In this document: piece after piece, positions 52,191-58,579 of the stretch
Layout: each line of letters opens with the position of its first letter
Numbering within the stretch: position 1 is the first letter of the stretch
Assembly (NCBI RefSeq): GCF_002220365.1
Contig: NZ_MTHB01000301.1
Span: 1 to 58,579, forward strand
Origin: Caballeronia sordidicola
GTDB lineage: Bacteria > Pseudomonadota > Gammaproteobacteria > Burkholderiales > Burkholderiaceae
Reading direction: 5' to 3'
DNA length: 58,579 bases
The notes under the pieces: generated by a model
What the model was told of the DNA's origin: nothing
The model's input: only the letters and a program-made list of their open reading frames with translations
The model's database searches: none
Made by a program: the position numbers and the translations under genes

Positions 52191-52225
52191 AGCAAGAAAG
52201 CCGCCTTCAGGGCGGCTTTCTTGCT
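52191..52225. terminator. Bidirectional terminator between yajQ and plsY
   Basis: A perfect 15-bp stem (AGCAAGAAAGCCGCC / GGCGGCTTTCTTGCT) with a 5-nt loop, placed between the convergent genes. Confidence 0.85.
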
Positions 52226-52249
52226 TTGGCCGCACGGTTTTACGGCGGC

Positions 52250-52873
52250 TTATTCAACCGCTTCCGCCGCCCGCTTCTTCTCGCCAATCCGGCTCTCCTT
52301 CCCATCGAGCAATTTCTTGATATTCCCGCGATGCCGCCAGATCAGCAGCGCGCTCATCGCGGCGACGGCCAGCGATATACGGCTCGGGCCGAAGAGGAAG
52401 ACATCGAAAAACGGCGCGAATACCGCCGACACCAACGCCGCCAGCGATGAATACCGGAAGAAGACCGCGATGATCACCCACGTCAGCAAGGTGGCCAGCC
52501 CCAGCACCGGGTTGATGGCGAGCAGCACGCCCGCCGCGGTCGCAACACCTTTGCCGCCCTGAAACTTGAAGAATATCGGGAACACATGCCCGAGAAACAC
52601 GGCGATGGCCGCCAGCGCGATAGCCGTGGAATCCAGCCCGAACCGGGCGCCGACATGCACGACGAACCATACGGGTAGCCAGCCTTTGAACGCGTCGCCG
52701 AGCAGCGTCAGGATGGCTGCCAGCTTGTTGCCGGTGCGCAGCACGTTCGTCGCGCCCGGGTTGCCGGAACCGTACGAGCGCGGGTCGGCAAGACCCATGG
52801 CCGAACTGACAACCACCGCGAACGAGATCGACCCGATCAGGTAAGCCACCACAGCAACAATCACATTGTTCAT
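52250..52873 (-). CDS. plsY: Glycerol-3-phosphate acyltransferase (acyl-phosphate type)
   Basis: A 207-residue membrane enzyme that acylates glycerol-3-phosphate from acyl phosphate, the first step in phospholipid synthesis. The three family motifs are visible: RSYGSGNPGATN, GHVFPIFFKFQGGKGVATAA, and the last loop WRHRGNIKKLLDGKE. ATG at 52873. Five to seven hydrophobic helices. Confidence 0.96.
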   Translation of the reverse strand: MNNVIVAVVAYLIGSISFAVVVSSAMGLADPRSYGSGNPGATNVLRTGNKLAAILTLLGDAFKGWLPVWFVVHVGARFGLDSTAIALAAIAVFLGHVFPIFFKFQGGKGVATAAGVLLAINPVLGLATLLTWVIIAVFFRYSSLAALVSAVFAPFFDVFLFGPSRISLAVAAMSALLIWRHRGNIKKLLDGKESRIGEKKRAAEAVE

Positions 52874-52954
52874 TGATTTCTTCTTATCTTCGGGTACGTC
52901 AAGCGTAATGGGACGTGAAGCGCGAGACGTGAGCAAGACTTCAGGACGCGCATT

Positions 52955-53446
52955 TTAATCGACGCTCGCGCAACTCACGGGCGAGGCCTTCAGCAGGTCG
53001 GTCAGGACCGGCGGCGCAATGCTCACCAGATACCCGCGCCGTCCGCCATTCAGATAAATTGTGTCCAGGTCCAGGATGGTCGATTCCACGTACACCGGCA
53101 TCGCCTTCCTCGTGCCAAATGGCGACGTACCGCCGATCAAGAACCCTGAATGCCGATTGGCCACTTCCGGCTTGCACGGCTCGACGCGCTTCGCGCCAAT
53201 CTGCCGCGCGAGATTCTTGGTCGAGACCGTTTTGTCGCCGTGCATGAGCACGATCAGCGGCTTCGCATGTTCGTCCTCCATCACGAGCGTCTTGACCACG
53301 CAATGTTCGTCCACACCAAGCTGGCGCGCCGATTCCTCCGTGCCACCATGCTCGACATACTCATAAGGATGCTCGCCGAACGCGACCTTGTGCCGACGCA
53401 AAAACTGCGTCGCCGGGGTCTCGGAAATGTGTTTTACCTTGGACAT
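52955..53446 (-). CDS. ybaK: Cys-tRNA(Pro) deacylase YbaK/EbsC
   Basis: A 163-residue editing protein that hydrolyses Cys-tRNA(Pro). It reads KTVSTKNLARQIGAKRVEPC, FLIGGTSPFGTRKAMPVYVE and LNGGRRGYLVSIAP; the catalytic Lys lies in MHGDKTVS. ATG at 53446 (MSKVKHISETPATQF). Confidence 0.93.
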   Translation of the reverse strand: MSKVKHISETPATQFLRRHKVAFGEHPYEYVEHGGTEESARQLGVDEHCVVKTLVMEDEHAKPLIVLMHGDKTVSTKNLARQIGAKRVEPCKPEVANRHSGFLIGGTSPFGTRKAMPVYVESTILDLDTIYLNGGRRGYLVSIAPPVLTDLLKASPVSCASVD

Positions 53447-53580
53447 GACGGCATTGTAGCGGCGCGAAACCACGGCCACCATCGGCCGAACGGCCAATTG
53501 TGCAAGCCGATTTACTGTGGCACGATCGTTCGCAAATGCTCATCCGGTAAGCGCATGGGACCAGAGTAAGGAGATTCAAC

Positions 53581-54732
53581 GTGATTCGCGATTCAGAAAC
53601 CCAGACGTTGCTTGAAGACGCCATTCGCCGCTTTGTACGTGAAACGCTCGTGCCGCGCGAAGCGCAAGTCGACGAAACCGACCAGATTCCCGCCGATGTA
53701 CTCGCCGCCATGCGCGAGATCGGCCTGTTCGGGCTGACCATTCCAGAGGCTTACGGAGGCCTCGGCCTGACGATGGAAGAGGAAGTGCGCGTGGCGTTCG
53801 AACTCGGTCAGACATCGCCGGCATTCAGGTCCGTGATCGGAACGAACAACGGCATTGGTTCCATCGGCATCCTGCTCGACGGCAGCGAGGAGCAGAAGCA
53901 GCACTATCTGCCGAAGCTCGCCGCAGGCGATCTGATCGGCTCGTTCTGCCTGACCGAGCCGGACGCGGGTTCGGACGCGGCGTCGCTGAAAACCAGGGCC
54001 CGCAAGGACGGCGACTACTACGTGCTCAACGGCACGAAGCGCTTCATCACGAACGCGCCGGAAGCCGGCATCTTCACCGTCATGGCTCGCACGAGCGACG
54101 CAAAGGGCGCGAGCGGCATTTCGGCGTTCATTGTCGAGCGGGAATCGCCGGGGCTGTCGCTCGGCAAACCCGACAAGAAAATGGGCCAGCGCGGCGCGCA
54201 CACGTGTGACGTGATCTTCGAGAATTGCCGCATTCCGGCCGCGCAATTGATCGGCGGCGTGGAGGGCGTGGGTTTCAAGACAGCCATGAAAGTGCTCGAC
54301 AAAGGTCGTTTGCACATTGCAGCTGTAGCTATCGGCGCGGCCAAACGGATGCTGCGCGACGCCCTCGCCTACGCCGTGGAACGCAAGCAGTTCGGCCAGC
54401 CGATCGTCGAATTCCAACTGGTTCAGGGCATGCTGGCCGACAGCAAGACCGAGATCTACGCGGCCGAATGCATGGTGCTCGATGCCGCGCGCCGCCGAGA
54501 CGAGGGCCGTGACGTCTCCATAGAAGCGTCGTGTGCCAAATATTTCGCCACCGAGATGTGCGGCCGCGTGGCCGATCGCGCGGTGCAGGTGCACGGTGGC
54601 GCAGGATATATCTCGGAGTACGGCATCGAACGTTTTTATCGCGACGTGCGGCTCTTCAGGCTGTACGAAGGCACGTCGCAGATTCAACAAGTGATCATCG
54701 CGCGCGGACTCATGCGCGGCACGGAGATTTGA
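53581..54732 (+). CDS. Acyl-CoA dehydrogenase
   Basis: A 383-residue flavin-dependent dehydrogenase. The FAD/substrate motifs are SFCLTEPDAGSDAASLKTRA and NGTKRFITNAPEAG. The catalytic base Glu lies near YEGTSQIQQVIIARGLM. GTG start at 53581 with AAGGAG 7-8 nt upstream. It is followed after one base by an acyl-CoA ligase, so the two form an operon activating and desaturating an organic or fatty acid of unknown length. Confidence 0.93.
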   Translation: MIRDSETQTLLEDAIRRFVRETLVPREAQVDETDQIPADVLAAMREIGLFGLTIPEAYGGLGLTMEEEVRVAFELGQTSPAFRSVIGTNNGIGSIGILLDGSEEQKQHYLPKLAAGDLIGSFCLTEPDAGSDAASLKTRARKDGDYYVLNGTKRFITNAPEAGIFTVMARTSDAKGASGISAFIVERESPGLSLGKPDKKMGQRGAHTCDVIFENCRIPAAQLIGGVEGVGFKTAMKVLDKGRLHIAAVAIGAAKRMLRDALAYAVERKQFGQPIVEFQLVQGMLADSKTEIYAAECMVLDAARRRDEGRDVSIEASCAKYFATEMCGRVADRAVQVHGGAGYISEYGIERFYRDVRLFRLYEGTSQIQQVIIARGLMRGTEI

Positions 54733-54733
54733 A

Positions 54734-56269
54734 ATGGACATGGATGTCGCCGCCTTGCTCGCCGCATTGCCCACACGTATTTCCGATATCCCCGCGCGCC
54801 TCGCCGCCCGCGACCCGCAGCACGTTGTATTGATCGAAGACGAGCGGCGGCTGAACGCGGCGCAGCTCCTGCGAGCCGTTGATGACATAGCCCGCCAGCT
54901 CGCGCAAGCGGGCGTGCAAGGCGGTGATCGCGTGATGATCGTGAGCGAGAATTGCGTCGCACAGGTCGTGCTGATGTTCGCCGTGGCCAAGCTCGACGCG
55001 TGGTGTTTGCTCACGAACGCCCGGCTTTCGGCAAGCGAAGTCGACACAATCCGCGCTCACGCAAAGCCTCGCGTGGTGGCATTTACTGTCGACGCATCGA
55101 AGGATGCCGCGAATCATGCAGGCCGCTTGAACGCTGCAGAAGCGGCAGCGGCAGCGAACGTGGGCGCGTGGCGTTTTTTCGTCGATGAAACCGTGTCGCC
55201 GGAGCCCGTCGCAACCGATCCGGCCCGTCAGTGCGCCGCGCTGATCTACACCACGGGCACGACGGGCGCGCCAAAGGGCGTGATGCTGTCGCATCGCAAC
55301 GTGTTGTTTATCGCGGCCATGTCCAGCACGTTGCGGCGCGTGACGCCCGACGACGTGGTGTACGCCGTGCTGCCCATTACGCATATCTACGGGCTGGCGT
55401 CGGTCTGTCTCGGCAGCCTGTTCGCCGGCGCAACGCTGCGGCTCGCGCCGCGCTTCGCGCCCGATGCCGTGCGACGGGCGTTGGCAGAAGAGAACGTTTC
55501 GATCTTCCAGGGCGTGCCGGCCATGCACGCAAAGCTCGTCGAACACGTGCAGACGAGCGGTACACCGTGGCGCGCGCCCGCGTTGCGCTTCGCGTATTCC
55601 GGCGGGTCTGCGCTCGATGCCGCACTCAAGGCGCGCGTCGAAGGCTTGTACAAGGTGCCGCTACACAACGGCTATGGCATGACGGAAAGCAGCCCGACCA
55701 TATCGCAGACCATGCTCGACGCGCCACGCGATGACTGCTCGGCGGGAGACCCCATACCCGGTATCGAACTGCGATTCGTCGCGCTGGATGGCGTGGATGT
55801 AGCGCCGGGTGAAGTTGGTGAACTATGGGTGCGCGGGCCGAACGTGATGCTCGGGTATTACCGCAATGAAGCGCAGACGCGGGCGACGGTCACGGAAGAT
55901 GGCTGGCTCCGGACCGGCGATCTCGCGCGTCTTGCCCCGGATGGCGCGTTGTATATCGTCGGGCGCAGCAAGGAACTGATCATTCGTTCAGGCTTCAACG
56001 TGTATCCGGCTGACGTGGAGAACGTGCTGAACTCACATCCCGATGTGCTGCAATCTGCTGTGATCGGGCGGGCGGTCGAGGGCAACGAGGAAGTGATTGC
56101 GTTCATCGAATTGCTGCCGTCAGTGCATGCGCTGCCCGGCGATATCGTCCAGTGGTGTGCGGACCGTCTCGCGCCATACAAGCGGCCTGCCGAGATCCGC
56201 GTGCTGGCCGCACTGCCGGCGGCATCGACCGGGAAGGTGTTGAAACACAAGCTCAGGGACGAGCTTTAG
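54734..56269 (+). CDS. Class I acyl-CoA ligase (AMP-forming)
   Basis: A 511-residue adenylate-forming ligase. P-loop motif LIYTTGTTGAPKGVMLSH, then GYGMTESSPTIS, GWLRTGDLARL, GRSKELIIRSGFNVYPADVE and the catalytic Lys in STGKVLKHKL. It activates a carboxylic acid to its CoA ester for the preceding dehydrogenase. One base separates the stop of the dehydrogenase and this ATG; CGGAG overlaps the end of the dehydrogenase gene. Confidence 0.93.
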   Translation: MDMDVAALLAALPTRISDIPARLAARDPQHVVLIEDERRLNAAQLLRAVDDIARQLAQAGVQGGDRVMIVSENCVAQVVLMFAVAKLDAWCLLTNARLSASEVDTIRAHAKPRVVAFTVDASKDAANHAGRLNAAEAAAAANVGAWRFFVDETVSPEPVATDPARQCAALIYTTGTTGAPKGVMLSHRNVLFIAAMSSTLRRVTPDDVVYAVLPITHIYGLASVCLGSLFAGATLRLAPRFAPDAVRRALAEENVSIFQGVPAMHAKLVEHVQTSGTPWRAPALRFAYSGGSALDAALKARVEGLYKVPLHNGYGMTESSPTISQTMLDAPRDDCSAGDPIPGIELRFVALDGVDVAPGEVGELWVRGPNVMLGYYRNEAQTRATVTEDGWLRTGDLARLAPDGALYIVGRSKELIIRSGFNVYPADVENVLNSHPDVLQSAVIGRAVEGNEEVIAFIELLPSVHALPGDIVQWCADRLAPYKRPAEIRVLAALPAASTGKVLKHKLRDEL

Positions 56270-56284
56270 GCTCTGACCCGCTCG

Positions 56285-56310
56285 GACCTTTTTAGACCTT
56301 TTTAGACCTT
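56285..56310. repeat. 10-bp tandem repeat between convergent genes
   Basis: GACCTTTTTA occurs twice, then GACCTT a third time, directly up to the xerD stop codon. The T-runs may help stop transcription of the ligase gene. Confidence 0.75.
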
Positions 56311-57260
56311 CAACCGCGTGGATGGTGATCGTGATGCAGTGTCTTCAGCCGCTCACGCGCGACATGGGTGTAGATCTGCGTCGTGGTGATATCGGTATGG
56401 CCGAGCAGCATTTGCACCACCCGCAAATCGGCCCCGTGATTCAGCAAGTGCGTGGCGAACGCATGGCGCAAGGTGTGCGGTGAGAGTGGCGCGCGCACGT
56501 CGGCGGTGAGCGCGTGACGCTTGATGATGTTCCAGAATTGCTGGCGCGTCATGCCTTCGCCGCGCGTGGTGACGAACAGCGCATCAGCGGCGCGGGCGCC
56601 GAGCAGCGCAGGCCGCGATTCGCGCAAATAGCGCTCGATCCAGTCGTGCGCGACCGCCCCGAACGGGATCAGGCGCTCCTTCGACCCCTTGCCCATCACG
56701 CGCACCACGCCTTCGTTCAACCCCACTTCCACCGTTTTCAACGTCACGAGTTCGGTCACGCGCAGGCCGCTCGCGTACATCAACTCGAGCATGGTCCGGT
56801 CGCGAAGCCCAAGCGCGGTTTCCACATCGGGCGCGTTCAGCAACGCCTCGACCTGGGCTTCGTTCAAGGTCTTGGGAAAGCGCGGGGGCTGTTTGGCCGA
56901 ACGCAACTTCAGGGTGGGATCGGCGTGCGCGCGATGTTCCCGCAAGGCCCACGCGTAGTAGCGGCGAAAAACCGATAACCGGCGGTTGGCGGACGTTGCC
57001 TTGTCCGCGCGGCGGGCGGCGAGATAGCCGTTCATGTCGACTTCGGTGGCGGTGTCCACCGTGCCGCCGCGCGTCTTCGACAACCACTCGGAGAACAAGC
57101 GCAAATCCCGCCGGTACGCTTCAAGCGAGTTCTTGGCGAGTCCATGTTCGAGCCAGAGCGCGTCGCAAAAAAGATCGATCGATGCGCTGCTCGACACGAG
57201 TTCCGGCGCGCGTTCTGCCTCGGTCACTTCCATTGGTTTTTCCTGTAAGCGTGAGGTCAT
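56310..57260 (-). CDS. xerD: Tyrosine recombinase XerD
   Basis: A 316-residue site-specific recombinase that resolves chromosome dimers at dif with XerC. A core-binding domain (LFCDALWLEHGLAKNSLEAY RRDL) precedes the catalytic domain. Catalytic residues are Arg in YASGLRVTELV, Lys in GKGSKERLIPFG, His-x-x-Arg in SPHTLRHAFATHLL, His in LLGHTDITTTQ and Tyr in IYTHV. ATG at 57260 overlaps the queG stop (ATGA). Confidence 0.95.
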   Translation of the reverse strand: MTSRLQEKPMEVTEAERAPELVSSSASIDLFCDALWLEHGLAKNSLEAYRRDLRLFSEWLSKTRGGTVDTATEVDMNGYLAARRADKATSANRRLSVFRRYYAWALREHRAHADPTLKLRSAKQPPRFPKTLNEAQVEALLNAPDVETALGLRDRTMLELMYASGLRVTELVTLKTVEVGLNEGVVRVMGKGSKERLIPFGAVAHDWIERYLRESRPALLGARAADALFVTTRGEGMTRQQFWNIIKRHALTADVRAPLSPHTLRHAFATHLLNHGADLRVVQMLLGHTDITTTQIYTHVARERLKTLHHDHHPRG

Positions 57261-58504
57261 GCTTGCTGGCGCAGCGCCCATTCGACGTGTTCGCGGACCA
57301 ACGCTGAATCATCCGCGACGCGCCCATTCAGTGCATTTCGTATTGCCGAGCGCTCATCGGCACCCAATGCCGGCGAACGCAGCGCGTTGCCCATCGCTAC
57401 CGCAATATTACGCAACCACTGCTCGTGGCCGATGCGGCGAATCGCGCTGCCCTGCATGCGTTCATCGAAATCATGGTCGCTCCAGCCGAACAGCATCACA
57501 AGCGACGCGCGATCGAGCCCATGGCGCACATCGAAATCCGCGACCGGCGCGGCCTGAGCGAACTTGTTCCAAGGACAGACGAGCTGACAATCGTCGCAAC
57601 CATAAACCCGATTGCCAATCAGCGGTCGCATGTCTTCCGGAATGCTGCCTTTCAACTCGATGGTCAGGTACGAAATACAACGGCGCGCGTCGACGCGATA
57701 CGGCGCGACAATCGCCCCGGTCGGGCAAACATCGATGCACCGTGTACAGCTTCCACAATGTGCGCCGTCGTGTTCGGGCGCTTGATCGGGATTGGTCAAA
57801 GCGTCGGGCGGCAGCGCAATATCCACCAGGATCTCGCCGATAAAAAACAGCGACCCGGCATCGCTTTCCAACAACAGCGTGTGCTTTCCGCGCCAGCCGT
57901 TACCCGCCTTTTGCGCCAGCTCGACCTCGAGAACGGGCGCGGAATCCGTAAATACGCGATACCCGTATGCGCCAATCTCGGCTTCCATGCGCTCGGCCAA
58001 CTGCTGCAAGCGGCTGCGCATGACCTTGTGATAATCGCGGCCGCGGGCGTAGACCGACACAACGGCCGCCGCAGGATCGTCTAGTCGAGCCCATTCAGCC
58101 GCGCGCCAGTCGATTGCCTGACCGTCGGCTGTCGCGGCACTTTCGCGTGCCTTGCCGTCGAGCGTCGATGCAGGCAGGTAGGCCATCCGAACTGTAATAA
58201 CACGTCGCGTGCCGGCCACAAGCTCGGCTGGCCTTGCGCGTTTCATCGCATGTTTGGCCATATAATCCATCTCGCCGTGATAGCCTGCTTCGAGCCACGA
58301 AGCCAGGCCTTCTTCGGCTTCCGTCAAGTCGGCGTCGCTGATGCCGACTGCACCGAACCCCAGCTCGCGCCCCCACGCCTTGATGCGTAGCGCGAGTTCA
58401 GCCAGCGCGGCTTCGTCGTCAAGTCTGAAGTGGCGCGTGTGCGCGACGGCGTCGTCTGACGCGCTCTCGCGTTCCACAGGGTGTTCCGGCAAACGGTTCA
58501 TCAC
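57257..58504 (-). CDS. queG: Epoxyqueuosine reductase
   Basis: A 415-residue iron-sulphur/cobalamin enzyme that performs the last step of queuosine synthesis in tRNA. Two [4Fe-4S] motifs are visible: HCGSCTRCIDVCPTGA and YGCDDCQLVCPWNKF. The N-terminal part binds the cofactor and substrate (FGAVGISDADLTEAEEGLAS). ATG ATG at 58504/58501; the 14-bp spacer is shared with a divergent gene. Confidence 0.95.
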   Translation of the reverse strand: MMNRLPEHPVERESASDDAVAHTRHFRLDDEAALAELALRIKAWGRELGFGAVGISDADLTEAEEGLASWLEAGYHGEMDYMAKHAMKRARPAELVAGTRRVITVRMAYLPASTLDGKARESAATADGQAIDWRAAEWARLDDPAAAVVSVYARGRDYHKVMRSRLQQLAERMEAEIGAYGYRVFTDSAPVLEVELAQKAGNGWRGKHTLLLESDAGSLFFIGEILVDIALPPDALTNPDQAPEHDGAHCGSCTRCIDVCPTGAIVAPYRVDARRCISYLTIELKGSIPEDMRPLIGNRVYGCDDCQLVCPWNKFAQAAPVADFDVRHGLDRASLVMLFGWSDHDFDERMQGSAIRRIGHEQWLRNIAVAMGNALRSPALGADERSAIRNALNGRVADDSALVREHVEWALRQQA

Positions 58505-58518
58505 GACATTTTACGAGA

Positions 58519-58579
58519 ATGCCCGACAGCCTCACTCGATCGTTTGCAAACCCTCCCGCCGCGCAGCTCGAACGCCGCT
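58519..58579 (+). CDS. Start of a divergent gene, probably tsaE (partial)
   Basis: ATG at 58519 opens a frame MPDSLTRSFANPPAAQLERR that runs off the right edge. In Burkholderia the gene facing queG is usually tsaE, the ATPase needed for tRNA t6A modification; the visible start (SLTRSF) is compatible with but does not prove this. Confidence 0.5.
   Translation, partial: MPDSLTRSFANPPAAQLERR

Noticed and set aside
1..58579. CRISPR arrays, tRNA or rRNA genes
   Set aside because: No regularly spaced repeats of CRISPR type and no cloverleaf-like or rRNA-like sequence was noticed on either strand by eye.

Overview
This is a GC-rich chromosomal window from a betaproteobacterium of the Burkholderia group (Paraburkholderia/Caballeronia type). 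The assignment rests on the core gene order seen here: sodB-xseA, lpxK-ycaR-kdsB-adk, murJ-rpsT-DUF3579-argF-argG, murB-yajQ-plsY and xerD-queG. It also rests on the GC-rich third codon positions. No tRNA, rRNA or CRISPR array was seen. Product names come from reading the translated sequences, not from database searches.

Layout. (1) 0-20.5 kb is an accessory or regulatory block: two MFS exporters, a DinB protein, a GntR regulator, a class III CoA-transferase with swapped domain order, a degenerate EAL protein, a KaiC-like ATPase coupled to a hybrid histidine kinase, a DUF3857/transglutaminase protein, and a TPR/ATP-grasp protein abutting a SerC paralogue. A LytS-type kinase whose response regulator is a pseudogene, a small membrane protein and a CatB-like acetyltransferase complete it. 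(2) 20.57-36.58 kb is bounded by sequences organised like the ends of Tn7 (TGT plus five bases, then repeated CAATAAAG-type TnsB-like sites). I read it as a 16 kb Tn7-like island placed 7 bp past the stop codon of sodB. It carries no recognisable tns genes. A second end of the same family lies 11 bp outside its distal end, suggesting tandem insertions.

The island cargo contains a LysR/hydrolase/metallo-hydrolase group. It also contains a minus-strand operon (aldehyde dehydrogenase, membrane dipeptidase, BCCT transporter, an unrecognised 590-residue protein, DUF3726, RidA) under a divergent LysR regulator. This operon probably takes up and degrades a betaine-like or N-modified amino-acid compound. 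The rest of the cargo is decaying: an AraC fragment, a frameshifted LysE-like remnant, a RidA gene with an internal stop, a phasin gene with two internal stops, a truncated methyltransferase joined to the tail of a CoA-transferase, and an IS4-family insertion sequence.

(3) 36.6-58.6 kb is housekeeping sequence: superoxide dismutase, exonuclease VII, lipid A and Kdo synthesis, adenylate kinase, a short-chain dehydrogenase, SirB1-like protein, lipid II flippase, ribosomal protein S20, arginine synthesis, MurB, YajQ, PlsY, YbaK, an acyl-CoA dehydrogenase/acyl-CoA ligase pair, XerD and epoxyqueuosine reductase. Many genes here are separated by clear hairpin terminators. Several intergenic spots carry short tandem repeats; the most striking is a 13-bp unit repeated seven times, starting in the argF stop codon.
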